A stretch of 64,000 nucleotides of DNA from Apteryx mantelli (lineage: Eukaryota > Chordata > Aves > Apterygiformes > Apterygidae). The stretch lies in assembly GCF_036417845.1 (NCBI RefSeq), contig NC_089994.1:17440001-17504000 (forward strand). The letters run 5' to 3'. The translations under genes were made by a program, and so were the position numbers. Within the stretch, counting starts at the first letter, position 1. Each line of letters starts with the position of its first letter. The notes under the pieces were generated by a model, which saw nothing but the letters and a program-made list of their open reading frames with translations, had not been told where the DNA came from and did no database searches. This document shows positions 10,701 to 25,700 of the stretch, piece after piece.

Positions 10701-13700
10701 GAGGTATCTGCACAACGAACAAAAACAAAGCCCAACTTCAAAAGCCTACTAGGTGAGACAACTACTGCCTATTGCTGACTGTTTTCCAACTTTCCTCCTC
10801 ACTCCAGCTGCTGCTATGTAGCACCTGAATTCACAGCTGGATTCCAGGTGGAGACCAGCTCCCATCAGATACATCTCTTGACCCACCCTTGCACTGTTAT
10901 AACTATTTCCTCCCCGTGCTACCCATGCCATTGCACTTCTTGCAGCCCATGGTAGCAGTGCTAACAGGGGCCAGGCGGGAGCTTTCAACCCACTAACTCC
11001 TCCTCAAACTCGGTTCAGGCAGGGTGCAGATGACAGATAGGCCTGCTGAAACATGCTTTTACTGCATCCAGTAGGAGATTAAGGAAAATGGCAATGTCCG
11101 CAGAGCTTGAGAGGGGAGGAGGGGGGTACAGAGGTGCCAGAACTTGTTTCACCTATAAGCAACATTTCAGTGAACCTTGCTCTCAGTTTCCATTGGCCCC
11201 AGACGCCAAACAAGAACATTTCCTTCCTTAGGAGACGAAGCTCCAGGATCCGCGCACAACAGCACACTACTCCATGGCAAGTGTTTTGGGACACAGCTGC
11301 AAATTGGGAGACACCGACTCTGCCCCCAGCTCTGCCAAGCAAACTGCCAGGTGATCTTCAGCCTAGCACTTTCTGCTTTCAGATTTAGCATTTTTATAAA
11401 GGGGAGGGAGGACCAAGACTAACTCCTGCTAAGCAGCAGCAGACAAAGCAATCGTTATGCCAAGATTTAGCTCTTAAATCCCTCAAGAGCTGGTGTTCAT
11501 AGAGCATAAACAACCTTTGCCTCACAGCCTTGTCAAGCGGTACCTCCGCACTTCCCAAGCGCTATCACACGGACCCTTCAGTGCCCATCCTCTCCCGATC
11601 CCTTTGCTGGGATCGGCATGCCAACAAGAAAGCCAGTTGCCATGACATTTTGTCCCCTACAGACAGATGTCCATTAAAAACCAAGTCAGCATCAGGTTTG
11701 CTTCACAGAACAGCTTTCAGTCACTATTACCAGCCCCTGAGGAATTTCCACTGTGCCCTGTCACCTCAGATGTTTCAATGCACTTTAGTATTAATCCCTA
11801 GCGATTAGACAGAAACTACTGCAGAACATGCACAGGTACATTTGAAAGACAAATTTAGGATCACAGTCTTTTTTGTGTTTTATGTTTCTGGCAGATGACT
11901 AGCACGTGGTATAGCGTTTGGAAAGGGCTGAACTGGTTACCTCTGGCATTCTCTCTCCTGTTCTCAAAAGCTCCTTGCTGAAATCATCAGACAAATTGGA
12001 AGTGAGATGCACAGATTTTTCCCTGCTCTGACACGTTATACCTGAGGCTCAGATCAATGATTTTGGACAGCCAGCTTGGCTTCCGAGCAAACCTGCCTGC
12101 GTTAACCGGGAGCACCAGCAGGAGCTCCGTCCGCAGGGAAAGGGCTTCCCCTTCCCCACGCAGGAGCCCCCGCCCCCATCTGTGCAGTATATTCTGCTAG
12201 TAATAGACTCCAGGCCGCCTCCGAGAGCAGGGCTAAGCGTTTCCAGCAAATGTGCCTATGTGTTAAATAGTGATGTCTTCTTCCTTGGTTACAAGACCAC
12301 ATTTTTGTTTAAGATTGGAAAAGAGCTTAATGGATTCCATACTCCTCCTCAGCCCATCCCGTCTGCGTCTGGGGCCAAAGGCTCGTCAGAGGTGTCCCTA
12401 GGGAAACGCAGGGAGCTTCCTGCTAACATGCTGGCAGCATATCACTAGCCTCTCGGCAGGACTGGGCTTCAGAGGGAATTGTCAGGTATTTTTATTTGGA
12501 TGGTAACACAGTGCTAATGCATGAGAACTAGACACTGAAACTTAACTATGAGCGGGAGCGCAGTGAAATCAGATTTCATTGCTAAAGCTCTGCAGTGCTA
12601 AGGCAACTTGGATAACGGCAACAGAAATGTTAAAGAAATCCCCTAACTGATGTCCAGGGAGGGATCTCTCTCCTCGTCTCTGGTTTTAAACCTGGCAGGG
12701 TTTCTATCATGTTCTTCGTTTATGCTATGACACTTGGGAGACATAGACCTTCTGTGTGGGAGTTGACATTTTGGAGACATTACCGCAGCTCAGAGCCCTG
12801 CATCCGGGCTGGCTCGCACTGGCTTTTCCACAGCAGCGCAAGAGCCTGGGCTTGCAAGGGAGCCGAGCACCGTTGTTTCAGCTACAGCCTGTACGAGCTA
12901 CAAATACTCATCGCTCTGTAAAACATGGGGGTCCTAGAACGTACCGAGATGAGCGGTCCCGAGGGGGATTCCCTTCCAGGCCCACGGAGCCGTTTCCCAG
13001 GATGAAGCATTCAGAGTTCTGTTCTCAGTTTCAGCTAGCGCAGCTGCAAATATGAACAAAAATATCTAATCCTCTTAACTGCTTCTGCAGTTTGACTCTG
13101 ATCACTGCAGAGAAAAATGCCATGATTTCGGCATACTGTCCGCATTTCCACCCAGCTGTTTAGAAACTCGGCATTTACACAGTTGTTCATTCCTCCCTGT
13201 TTATTCCTTGGGAAGAAAAGTAGCTGTTTCACTTCTGGCAAAGAAACTGCAGATGTATATGTAATTAAAGAGGAGAGGTCAGATGCTCCTGGTTCCCAGG
13301 ACTACATTCGGGTCTTTGCTCTTTCCCTGAATAGGCAGGATCCAGTTCGTATTTCTTCTTCACTCCGGTGAAGCTAGAGCATGTTTGAAAGCTGGCAAGG
13401 AGAACCATTTGGAAAAAGCCCTCTTTGCTCCTCACGTAGCCCCCGCACTTGCCAAGGGAAATCCCGGGCCCAGCTCTGCTTGGACCGGACCAGCCCTCGG
13501 CAGCCCCGGCTCGCCCATCCCACCCCACTGCATCTCCCTTCAGACTGGGGCTCCACTCAGACCCTGGATTCAAGCCAACGGTGCTGGGATTTTCTCCGGC
13601 CTGCATTAATTGTGCTTGGGCTGAGTTTCCCAATGGCGCAGAGGAATTGTTCTAAGACATCTAATCACATTTTATACGCTAAACAGATTTGCTATGTTTT

Positions 13701-16700
13701 AAGTTTACAGAACTCGAACACAGAGCTCATGAGGCTGCCCAGGTGCTTAGTTCCCATCCACAGTAGGGGGGTCTCCCCCCACCCCAAGAGGAGAACCCCT
13801 CCAAGCTGGGCTTGTTTCACATGCTTAGACTCCCCTGCTTTACAGGCAAGCGCATACATTTCTTGACCTAGCAGAGTAACATGTCCAAAGAGACTTGGAA
13901 ATATTGCATAAAGTCACACATAAACAGAGATGAGAGGAAAGAGGGAGACTAGAAGGCAGGGGCATGTAAATAGTTATAAATGTCACCATCTTTGGATCCA
14001 GAAAAACAAAATATGCTCTACGCACACCTTGTCCTCCAAGCACATTAGTGGTGCGTAAGGACACCAATAATGAGCAAGAAAAACAGCTGAGTTTCAATCT
14101 ACCTCCAAGAAAAGCACCCCTCAAATGTGTAACAGCAACCTGACTGCTCTTTCTGTGCAGCCGTCACCGGTGCAACGCCTGGTCCTTGTTCTTCAGGGCC
14201 AACAGCTCCCACAAAGCTGCTCCAGCTGGAGGGGCTGCTGCCCAAATAGAGCGGAGCTGGTGCTTGCGCTGAGGCAGGTGGGGGCTGGTTGCTGAGGGTT
14301 TTCTGAGCTGTGCTCGACTCTGAAGCACATGGAGTTAAAGCCTTTACTGCTCGGCGTTGCGAGCTGCGTTAGGAGTGGATAGGCCTGTGCTCACCAGGAG
14401 ACTGAGATTTTGGCCTTCTGTGCACATTTATTAATGTGATGAGTTCATGGTTGTGGTTGTTGAGGTTATCTGGATTTGAGGGTGGGGAGAGGAGTGGTGA
14501 GGCCCTCTCTGGTTGTGTCTTACTCTGGGACCCCAACGAGGACCAGTTTCCTGGTGGGGAAGTAAACATTGTTTTCTTTTAGGTGTTTGATGCTTTAACC
14601 AGGCTTGGGATGGAAGGAGTTCATTGTGAGAAGGCAGAAGGAAAACACACCAGCGTCTCGATGTCTGTTGCCTAACTCAATTAACCATTATTTCCAGGTC
14701 AAGAAGGGGCAAAGCCATAAATGCTGCTGTGTTTGCTCAGCGGAGACACAGGAGCAGGAAATGTCACGTGTGAGGCTTTAGCTTGGGCACTGAATAAGAG
14801 CAAAGGACAAGTATTGCTTCCTGTTTCAAGCAAACCCACCGCTTTTTGCTGTTTTCTCACCAGTGCAGCCCCTTGGAGTGCCGTGGTCACACAGCGACCG
14901 GGTCTATCCCCTCCCGGGCACGGCTGTGACCTGGAGGTGTCACTAAGCAAGAAAAGGCATGAGCAGCAGACCCTCTTCCCACGAAGCAGCTAAGCGACCT
15001 ACATGGAGGGCTACTTCCTAGAGGGGTCCGACACTCACGTGTTTCCAAAATAATTGTGAACCTCAGATGTTCATGATTCTCTTAACCTGTTTGAGGCAGC
15101 TGAAGTTGGGGGCTACAGTGAACCAGTGCACAGAGCTGCCTCCATACATTGCCTGGTGTAATGTATGCTGAATTTCAGCCTGGAGAACACACAAGTGTCA
15201 TTTCCATTCTGCAAAACACCCCTCCAAACACTGCTAGCTGTGTGTTGGTGTCGGGCCTGGTTTGGGAAGCTGGACCAGCTGGATGTGTCTGCCTTTAAAT
15301 TATAGTTATTAGACCAAAATGCCCATTTACGTAAAAAAGAAAAGCATAGGAGAAATGGGTGCAACTTTCTTGGAGCTCAAACGAGAACAGACAAGTCGGT
15401 CAATGCAGATCAAGGCAGGAATTTTCCATGTGGCCTTAGGGAATTAGGCTTTGATGAAAAGACAAACCTTAGCTGAGGTGAACAGAAGGAAAAGCGGGTG
15501 CCGGTTACCCCAGCTTCCTGGGGGACACTGTTGGCAGGACAGGAACGTGCTGGTTTGGCAGGGCCCCTGCTTGCCACGGCACGGGCATGCGGAGCGCTGC
15601 AGGGGAGTTACCTGCGATACCGCCCTGGGGGACGCATCGAGGGATGGGCAATCTGACAGCCACTAGTTGCTCCGCACTTTGCAGAAGATCCTACGCCTCA
15701 CCCCAAGCTGTGGTTCCTGCAGCCGGCTAGGCTGCGTGGGGAAGGGCACTGCAGGGTACTGCTGCTCCGACTCGGAAAGGCCTTAGGGAAACCCATCAGC
15801 AGAGAGATGGCGGTCACCAAAGCTCTTCCCTGGATACTGTACCTGCTTTGCTCTGCGTCTCTGTGGGTGACCCAGTCCCACCGTGCGGTTGCCCGTTGTG
15901 CAGGAACCATGAAACATCCCTTGGTGCTCTTGGACTTTATTTTAGGAGTTTGTTTTATGGTCCTGCAGTCTAAAGGGAGCTCACGGGCTGCAGGTCAACC
16001 CCACAGGTACCGGAGCTGGTTGTGGGGGTGAAAGCCTTGCCCCACCAAGAAGCGCTGCTTTTGTCTCCTGTTAAGTCTGGACTTAGCCATTCGCGTACAG
16101 GAAATGATATCCATGGTGCAAAGCAGTTATGGCTGAGGCTTGGGCGCCGGCTCACCCTTGAGCTGCCCTCGATTTCCCTTCCAAGGAGAAGGGTGTCACA
16201 CGCTCCATCCCTGCCATCCCTCTCTGGCTGCAGGCTCTGCTTCCCCCAGATCAGGAGCACAAGCAAGGAGAAACGATGTTGACTTGCCACCCTGTTTAAC
16301 CGCCTCTCCTCCCTGCTTGCTCAGGAACAGCTGCCGGAGTGAATCATTTCGGCATCCTCAAAGCAAGAGGGGCTCTGCCAAGCTTCGTGCAACTGCTGGC
16401 TCTCGCTTCTTTCCATCTGCATTTCTCCCTGCCCTTTTTAAATCCTGCAGTCCTTCCTACAGTCCCAATGACCGCCTCTCTTGAGCAGATGGGTCCTCTC
16501 ACCACCAAGGTGCAACACTGACACTGCGGAGTCTGGAGTTTGCTGGGCGTTTCGGGCATTACCGAGCTGCACGTGGCGAGCTGAGCACTTGCGTCGCCAT
16601 ACGCAGAATCACTAGTCATTTCGCATTCCTGTTGCCTCTGACAGTCTGCGAATCAGGGACCTGTTGCACCACAGGACCCCGTACGGGGAGAGTGCATCAC

Positions 16701-17679
16701 CCCTTTCTCGCTCCTGCTAGAGCTTGTCCTTTCCGTTACCATCGCACAGCCCTTACGACCAGTGCCAAGCCAGGCTCTGTCCTGGCTCTATTTAATGCCA
16801 CTCCAGACACCCAACACAGCAGCAGTGGAGACAGCATAACCCCTTTGCTGTTCAGTAGATGGAGAGTTTTCCTTCATGGTTTTAAAAAAGAAAATAAAAT
16901 CTATTTTAAAGATTCTTAATCATAGCAGGACCTTGGCCAATCTCATCTGTCCGGTGCTTGGGGGAAGTTTTATGCTGCTGCAACCTTTTACTGTCCCGGT
17001 GCTAAGTCATTAGCCACAAGTCTGACCAGATGTTTGAGTTGCAGATGTCAAAACTTGACCGCAGGCTGAAGAGGTCTAAGAGACACTGCTTTTTTCAGGT
17101 GTCCAGGTGATGGGTGAGCAGGAGGTGTGGACCAGCCTCTGCTGGAAGTTTACCCTTCCCTACAGGCTCCCCGTGTCCTCAAACCTCATCGGCTCCACTT
17201 CTGCCCAGCGGCAGGATAAAGAGCACGGTCCCACCCGGGCAAGGACCGCACGGGTCCACAGGTGCAAGCCTCACCCAGCAGCAGCGTGGGGAAGCCCTGT
17301 TTACCACAGCAGTGAATAAATGACCGGATGCACGCTTTAGGTCACCTTGCCACCTAGCATGAATTTAGGAGAAGCTGAAGGAGCTCTAAGACTGGGGGTA
17401 ATTTGGCATCCGTCTTGAGCACAGAAGCATTCATTCAACAAGCCGTGCCTTTCCTGCATGAGCTGCCCCCTTCTCATGAGCCAGAGATAACTGCCCAGCC
17501 TTATTAGCTAGCACAGCTTGCTCAGCTGAACCAAACTTCCCCCTAACTCAAACATGACAAAAGACTAGTTTAGACAGCTTTGCCTTTGACTTAAAAGTCA
17601 AGGCTTTAAGAACAGGCCACATTTCGTCCTTTTCCCCTGCCATCTCCTCCCTCCACTTCCACTTCAATACACAAACAAA
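7721..17679. other. ATXN2-BRAP intergenic region, no recognised gene
   Basis: About 10 kb with mixed AT-rich (7.7-10.7 kb) and more GC-balanced (10.7-17.6 kb) sequence. It holds an A-rich run at about 7869-7908 and a TG/TA microsatellite at about 8849-8880. Open frames here are short, overlap on both strands and carry no family signature that I recognise. Human also has no conserved coding gene between ATXN2 and BRAP. A non-coding transcript cannot be excluded from sequence alone. Confidence 0.6.
8845..8884. repeat. TG/TA microsatellite
   Basis: An alternating purine-pyrimidine tract of TATG, TGTG and TATA steps in ATXN2-BRAP intergenic DNA. It is a simple repeat with Z-DNA or slippage potential. 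No function is inferred. Confidence 0.8.
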
Positions 17680-19752
17680 AATACTGTACGCTGTTTTAAT
17701 TTTTCAATCACATTTTTTGAAAATGAATTCCAAGATACAGTACAGCATCTTAGTGTTCTACATAAAGCAAGCTTTCAGCAAAAGGTAGGAGGATCTTAGA
17801 TGGTGTAAAAATATATCTTAAATAAAATAGTTTCTATAGGAGAGCAAGCTGTGTTGTATATCTCTAGCTCTTTAGAATATTTTACAGAAGGCAGAGGCCT
17901 GGTTGTACAATCCACACACTAGAAAAGAGTTAGTGTACATTCATGCTACAAAGTTAGAAAAGGTAGAAGTTCTGGATGACTGGGGCAGATCTTCAAACCA
18001 AAGCAGTGGATGCAATGAGGGCATTAACAAGAGCCACGTATTTCAAAGTAAGGAAGTTTAACGCTTCCCAAAAGAAATAAAACCTGCCAGTCAATAAAGT
18101 CATGAAGCAGATTAAATAAAGATTCACCTTACTAGGGTTGTTGTATTTATTGTAACTCATTTCTTTCCATTGGCCAAAAATAATTTCTGTCAATAAAAGA
18201 CTAGTTGTTTTATTTCTTTGTTCCAGTTTGGAGCTGGCAAGTCGCAGCTGCGTTTTCAGTGTTACGGCCTAACATCAAGGCTGTTCCCACAGCTCTAACA
18301 ACCGAAAAGGACCATGCTATGATCCGAGAAGACAACTGCAGAACTCCCCCAGCCATTTTTCACAAAGGAGCAGCCTTAAACTCTCAGGCTGCGAGCACAA
18401 CACAGCAACAAGGACATTCGCTCCTCCAGCCGGGGTAAGACTGTTCCCACTCCAGAGCATCATGCTTGGTATGCCTCCAAAGAGGAAAAAAGCCAGATTT
18501 TTCCACAGATTTCCCTTAAGGGGTCTGTGCACCTTTCGGGCAAACAACGCCATGGTTTTGCCAACCAAGATTTTGGATAGAGCCATATTTCAAACCAGAA
18601 CAGGCAGCACTACGTGATCACAGCAACTGCATACAACGGCTGCATCCGGCAGGGAGGGTCCTGGCGCAGAGCAGCGCGCTCGGCTCCGCGGGCCCAACGT
18701 GGAGCGCGGCAGCCCCGCGCGCCGGCGGCTGGCAGCTAGGGCAAAGGCCGAGTACTGGCCCGCAGGAAGCGAATGTGTGAAATGCTGCATTGGTCATTCT
18801 CCCCACCTCATTCTGAGGATAGCACTGGAGCATATTCCAACATATTCCTAGTGCAGCTAACAGAGGGAAAGCGGACGCACCCGGCTCTGGGAAGATCAGA
18901 GCGCTGCCGCGGCTGTTCATGCTCAGCGTCTACCAGTCTTTGCAAAGAAGGTTCTATTTAACTTAGAGAAATGCCTGAAAAATAACCATGTTAAACAATT
19001 TCCAGAGTATAAAGCCTTCCATGCTCTCTGCCCCAAAGGCAGCTAGCACTGGCCTTTTAAAGGCCATCTTTAAAATGAAGAAATAGTAGCTCAGCAAAGT
19101 CCCTTAAAGCATTTAATATCCTAGATAGGACCCTTTAGGACTCATTTAGTTTCTTACACCACTAAGATAGTTTGTTTTCCACACCACACTCCTTTTTATT
19201 TCCAAACTACAGTCCTACTCCTGCACTAACAGTCCTGCAGTGTCTGGACTGCATATACTAAAAGGAGATGAACACAATCTAATTTACATTGTTCCTTAAA
19301 TAAAACCACATATTAATTGAGAATACTTGTAATCCACAGAGGTGGGGGAGAAGGACGTGGGAAGCCTTAAACACTGGGTCTAGCCTACAACATCCCCTTA
19401 GGGAATGTGATGTTTAACACATGTACACCCCTCCCACCCACACACAAACACCCGCCCCCAGAACAGCACATTCTCCAAGAAGAAAGTCAAATGCATGATA
19501 GGAGGGGCTTTGAAAAGGTAGGGAGGCAAAAAGGTCATTAAGATCTGCCTAAAAATAGCTAAATAGTGCAGTGAAATGCTTTTAAATACCACAGACACCT
19601 TCGTTGACTGGCAACCAGTTTTATGAGAAGCTCTGAAGACAATTTCTAGCTGAGCTTTACTGAACTGGGTGTTCACAGCCAGAGGCCTGAGAGGCGGCCA
19701 GGCCTGCCAGGAGCGTGGCCAGTTTCCATGTGGGAGCAGTATGTTCCGATTC
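17680..19752 (-). other. BRAP: BRAP 3' untranslated region
   Basis: Sequence after the BRAP stop codon (19755-19753) has no further coding exon. Minus-strand polyadenylation signals AATAAA occur at 19200-19195, 18214-18209 and 18151-18146. An ATTAAA at 17700-17695 is followed by a GT-rich stretch (about 17690-17650), which makes a plausible distal cleavage site near 17680. The distal end is inferred; a shorter transcript ending near any of the earlier signals is possible. A short CpG-rich patch sits at about 18640-18780 inside this otherwise AT-rich UTR. Confidence 0.5.
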
Positions 19753-22700
19753 TCATTTGCCCCTCTTACCACGGCCTCTCCTGGAAGATGGTTTGCCCGT
19801 ACCCCCTGTGGAGGAGCTGGCAGAAGATGCCACTGCAATGTTGATCTGTCCTTCCTGGATCTCTTGTCGGGTCTCAGCTGGGAGGTGATTGATTTTCTGT
19901 TGTGTCTCTAAGTAGAACATGACATCCCGCAACTGCTCCTGGATTTCCGAGATCTGCAGGTCCTTCTGTTCGCAGGTTTCCTTTAGCACTCTCTCCTCCT
20001 CCTTTAGTTTGTTCTGAAGCAAGGCTTGATTCGCTCGCAAACACTTATTCAGTTCTTGCTCCTCTTTCAGTTCATTGGAAAGTTTAGCCACTTTGTTATT
20101 CAGCTGAGAGCACCTTGCAGAGAGAAGCACAAGTCAGGGGAAAAAAAAAAAAAAGTGCAATACACCTAGATCGGACATTACTGCCTCCTTTTTACTTTCA
20201 GTCCTTAGGGCAGCTGACCCCAGCTGTCCTCAGCCCCACCAGGACCGCTCAGGACTTGAGCGGGGCCTCCTGGCAAAAGTTGGGGAAGGGGTAAAAACAG
20301 ACCTAACACAAAAGGACTTCAAACCCCTCCAGGAATTTTCTATCCAGCATTAGGCCTGCCGACACCGGCTTGCCTGCATGTGTTACCTGCACATGGAATA
20401 AAGTGTTGTGGGAGCAGAATCCCAGCTTTGTCACTCAATCTGCATAACCCAGGAGAAACCTTTCCCTCGCGAGTTAGGCAATCCCATCTGGTACCAAAGG
20501 CCACTAGCGCAGGCAACAGATGGGATCTGGCGGGAGGATGGGACTGTAACCTTGAACGTGCATTTGCAATTGATGGAATAGGTGCCAAAGATGATACAGA
20601 GATTATATATGGTCCTTAGAGAGCTAAGGAGAGTTGGGGAACTTCCAGATCCTGATTCCCACCACACTCTGAATACAAGACCCTGATGATATCACTTCAC
20701 TCAGAAGCAAGATGCTCCCACAAGGAGATCAGCAGCACCATGTTACACAGACGGTGCTTCCCTGCTCCTATCAACAGCCCAGTGCTTCTCCCCTGAAAGC
20801 TTGCTGGCATCTTACGCAGGCTGCTTTCCACTCAGCAAGGTGAGCTGCAGGAACCACAGCTCCCTAGCTCGGGCTCCCAGCTACAGCCAGGACTGATGGA
20901 GAGGCAGCAGTGCTAGGGGGCTGGTGGTCCAGCAGGAAGAGACCATGCAAACCCACCTACGGAGCTGGAATGCACCCAACCACTCAGTCCCCATGCCTGA
21001 CATCCTTCATCTAGGCACCTCAACATCTACATAATTCTCTGTGCTGGGTGAGACGCCTCTGCTGGGCTGCCTTTCCTCTTTGGAGGATGTAACCTCCAAT
21101 TGCAAAACAGACTGGTGTCTACTTCTGAGCAGGCAGAGGAAGAGAAAGGTTTTCCTGAATGCTGACTATGCAGACCGTGTGAAAAGAGCCAAGATCCCCA
21201 AAGCTGCATTCCACTCAACAGGCACATTCGTAAACACCCACAGAAATGGGAGCTTTTTTAAAATAAGCTGGGCTCTCAAAATTGTTTAAATAGCTCAAAA
21301 TTGCACAGCAATAGCAAGATTTTTTTCCTTTTTTGGATGCGAATGTGTAGAGTTTTAATGGCTGCATGCAACTAAACCTGGCAGCGGTACCCACTTCCTT
21401 TCGACAGACTGCTTTTCTTTGAGCAAGTCATTCAGCCTCTGTTCCAGACTGTCACACTTCTCAATGGTCTCTTTAAATTTGGTCTTCATGTTGTTAATCT
21501 AAAAACAAACACACAGACATTTCAAACAGATCAAAGTCCTGTGCACTTTCATTATGACATTCATTTTTCTGGAGAGGTTTCTAGACTTTGACCAATTACT
21601 GTACCCAGGTAAGCAAAAGTTCACATGAGTGAGAAGAGCGAGTGCTGCCAGTTTGGATTAAAACCCTCTGTGTTACGCTTTGCAGTTACCCCAACAAGAA
21701 CCATGTTGCCGTGGAAGTTGCTCATACAGAACAGCAACTCAGGCTGCAAAATGTGCCAAGGGATTCCATTCAAAAAAGGCTGCATCAGATCTGTAACTTT
21801 TTATCTACTGCAGTTCAGCATTCATTTAGCCATTCTCTCAGATATTTTCTTCATCTGCCAGCAAACTTAAGTTTTCATCCTAGGGCTTTATAATAGAAGG
21901 CTTTCGCTCATTTTAAACTAAACCTCATATAATCATGGTCAAAGTCTGAAAATGAACACGCTATTTCTGTCAGCATTGACTCAGCAGTCTGCTGTCATAA
22001 GACAGTGACCTACTGACATGAATACCTTAGTCATGCAAAATGCAAACAGAAACACATATACATTGGCTTCCTCTTCCCCTCTATTACAAAACTAGAGACC
22101 ATTACTGCTGAAGAATTATGCTCCAGTCCTCTAGGCATTACGCAGAACACATGAAAACCTGTTCTGACACAAGACTTAGCAGATTTATAGACAGAAATAC
22201 CCCTTTCCCCTATAATGATGTCAAAAGCACGCTTGCATGTACTGGTGACAGGAGTCAAAAGGAAAAACGCTTTCCTGGAGGAGCAATCTAGATAAATGTC
22301 AGTGGCAGCACACACACTGTCCCCAACGATGCCAGAGCAGGTTTTAAGCCTTCCGGCCTTAATCACTGAATGTTTATGCAGCTGATGGTTAATTCGGGGA
22401 AGTAGCCCAAGCAGTGATAATGGAGTACACTGCATAGTGGCGCTGATCCAGATGAGACTTGCATGGATAGAATGCCATGAATAAATTGTAAGAGTCTTTA
22501 AGCATAAAACAACATTTAGGGCATTTATCGTAGTTGTTTCAGTTTAAGATTGGTTGGTGGATCGTGTTTCCTGGTCATGTGCAAGATGATTTTTACTACA
22601 GCTTTTTCTTTTATAGGCATTTGCATAATATTTCTGGGACTGTTCTTTAAACTAGGGTTGATCACTATTTTGATGGTATTAGAGGTCATGCTTTCTACGT

Positions 22701-25700
22701 TTAGGATGCCACTTAACTGCAGAGAGTAAGTGACTAATTAGAAGTCACGCAGACAGTTCAGTTAAGGACTCAAGTGCAAGTCCTGACTCACTTAAAACCT
22801 AGTTAAAAGGATCTACATAGAGTGAAAAGCATTAAAGGTATTCTCACTGAATTTTTACTCATGACATTTTGAGGCCATCCTGCCTACAGAATGCATTATA
22901 GTAGCAGACTCTAAACTTTTCCCAAAGGGTGATGAGGGGGCACAGGAAGATCGCAAAGAAAAGGAAAATCAGTATGTGTTTGGTGCAGAAAGACAGCTTC
23001 CACTTTCTGCATCCAGGCAGATTAGAGTCGCACTGTCTATGCTACACTAACCTTCCCTAGAGATACACTTCAGCATGAGACAGACTGGATCAGCAAGCAG
23101 GGATCCTGCAGCAGCACAGACTTGTTTTCACCACTGCTGCAGTTTCCCGAGCACCACATGCAAGTCAGCCTTCAATCTAGGTGGCAATCTACCTACTTCT
23201 GCACCACTGAGCAGCAAATTGCCAGATCTGAACGCTGAGATAAGGGCTACACCTTGGAGCCAATTTTCTCAGCTGGAAGTGAAACAGGCTACGCGAGGCT
23301 ACATCGCGCAGAATTCGGGCTCTAGGAAGGACTGACTAGCTCCATCTCCCATTTAAGTTAATGATGTCCAGGGGCCTGTTTCAGCAGAGCTGTCACACAA
23401 GCCCAGAGCAGAGCTCACCTCTTCAGCAGTGTCCTTTTCTATCCGGACGATCTTGTTTTCCCAATAGATCCGTTGCGATTCCAGCTGGCTTGTTAGCAGA
23501 TATGAGTACTATGATCACATAACACACACACAACGGTCAGCTTTTTCAGAAGAGTGGCTATGCTGATTAAGACGACAAAAGGGCTCCAATACCAAAGTCA
23601 ATTTAATCAAATGAAATTGAGCATAGAGGGCATTCTGAACATGCATCTGCTAGATATGTAGTTTGCATGTATTTCACCAATTCAGTTTAAAAATCAAAAC
23701 ACTTTAAATCAAATCACTTCACTTAAAAGTAAAGTAAAGCCTTTTGAGCACAACAGCAAGGATCAAGTGAGAATCCCCCCCAAGCTATACCCAATATCAT
23801 GCTAAGTACTTTTTAAAACAAGAGACAGATTTTTCTTTATAGTAGCAATAAGCCTCTAGAAGTTTTACACTCCACAGAAAAATGAAACATCAACCATCCC
23901 TATCATGAGGGCCTGAAATTTCAAAGGCCGAGTTGCTGAGTTCTCCATCCACTGCCCAAAACCCAGGGGAGAAGGGTAAACGCACATCTCTAGCTTGACT
24001 GGAAGAGCATCTTTGGAAAAGCATCTTCAGCTGTGTACAAGTATTCTCAAGTATTGTTCTCCAAAAAGGATGGCTCATTCCAATATTATTTTGGCATCTG
24101 AACAAGGATATAGTGCCTTACATCCCCTCTCTTCCCTCTTGGTTCTGCAGTTGACTTATGAGGATGTGGGAAAATGCGACCATTTCTCAACATCAGGCTA
24201 ATAAGCACCAAATTAGGCCTTCACTTTAGAATTAAATGAGTAAAAAAAGCTGTGAACATTCTCAGTAATATCAGAGACCAAAAAACAGACTGCAAAGTCC
24301 ACTCTCTGCAAATATTTAGATCTCATAAGCTAGATAGAGAGGTATTTTACATACTTTAAGCACCAGGTTCCTAAAAGTAAGGGTTAAAAATAGCTGATTT
24401 AGCCTTTAAGTATAACTCAGAAAATTCATGGAAAAGCAAACAAGGACTTTTTTGAGCAGTAAGTTTACAGAGGCTGGTCTCTATGTTTTGCTCCTCCTCA
24501 GACTCACTTATGTCTGATGTGGCTGAAATCACGTTGCAGTATATCCCTCAGTAGAGCAGTAATTTGAGTTTCTCTTAAGATAGATCACTGGCAGGGAAAA
24601 AACACCACACATGGACCTTTGTTTTTGAGGCCTCCACACTTCTAGTTTGTGTGAGAGAAGCTGGCCAACAGGTACCAAAAAACCCCCATCTGTTCAAGGG
24701 AAGGGAGCAGAACAAGGCTGTTATCACACAAGCTTCCTCTGGGAGCCAGGGTAAGCACACAGCTATGGATTCCTGCACATCTGCTCTGTTTACAAGCAAA
24801 ACCGCTCGTACTGACAGTTCCGTGCGTATCCTGGGCTCTTAAGCCAAGTCAAAGATCCACTAAGGCTAGGAAAGTGCTGGTGAGCGAGGCTGGGCGCTCA
24901 GACCGTTCCTCACTCCACCGACCTCAGTGTTTGCAGCAGAGCAACTGGCTAATCTTCAGCCTGCTAGTGCACACAGGATGAGATTGCAGCCAGCTTACTC
25001 TTAGCTGCATTGGCTCTGCAGAGCCCAGAGGAGTTGGGGGGGCAGGGGGGAGGGAGACAGGGAGACGAGAAAACAAAACAAAGTAAAAACATCCTGCTTC
25101 TGCCTGAAGATGATTGCCTACATGCAGGGAGCAGATCTGCTGCATAAGCTGATGTCATTTTCCTGTAGTCATATCTGGATTTGAAACATTTCATTTGACA
25201 CAGCAGCACAACGCAGAGGCCAAAGAGCCAAAATATTTACCTCTAGTTGTAAGGCATCAATTTTCTCTTCCTGACACATATCTCCCTCACACTCATACTG
25301 AACTATCTTCCCATCAGTTTTACTTGCAACCAGTCGATGGACATAGTTATCTGAAGAGAGAAAATTCATCCAAAGGGAGTTTTAGTTTATCACCACCCAG
25401 GTTGACACCAATGGAAATACTTTATGCAGCACAATTAACCATGCAGACTGCTGCAACAGCATATTAGTACGGCAGGAAGCCAACAACAGATGTATTTGTT
25501 ATTTAGCAGACTTCACATAGAGACCTTACAGGATATTTATTACAACAGCCCATTCTCATACCTCAGGGCAAATTGATGGAAAGGGAGCAACAAACACATT
25601 CCACAGAGGCTACAGGACCAACCAGGTTCATTATGGAATCTCATTCTCCCTCCCCCATCTGGTACAGTCCCACAAAAGCTGCTATTAGAGAGGCAATGGA

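Noticed and set aside
22741-22795. Possible MIR core in BRAP intron 10
   Set aside because: AAGTCACGCAGACAG and a later CAAGTGCAAGTCCTGACTC are suggestive but too short and diverged to claim.
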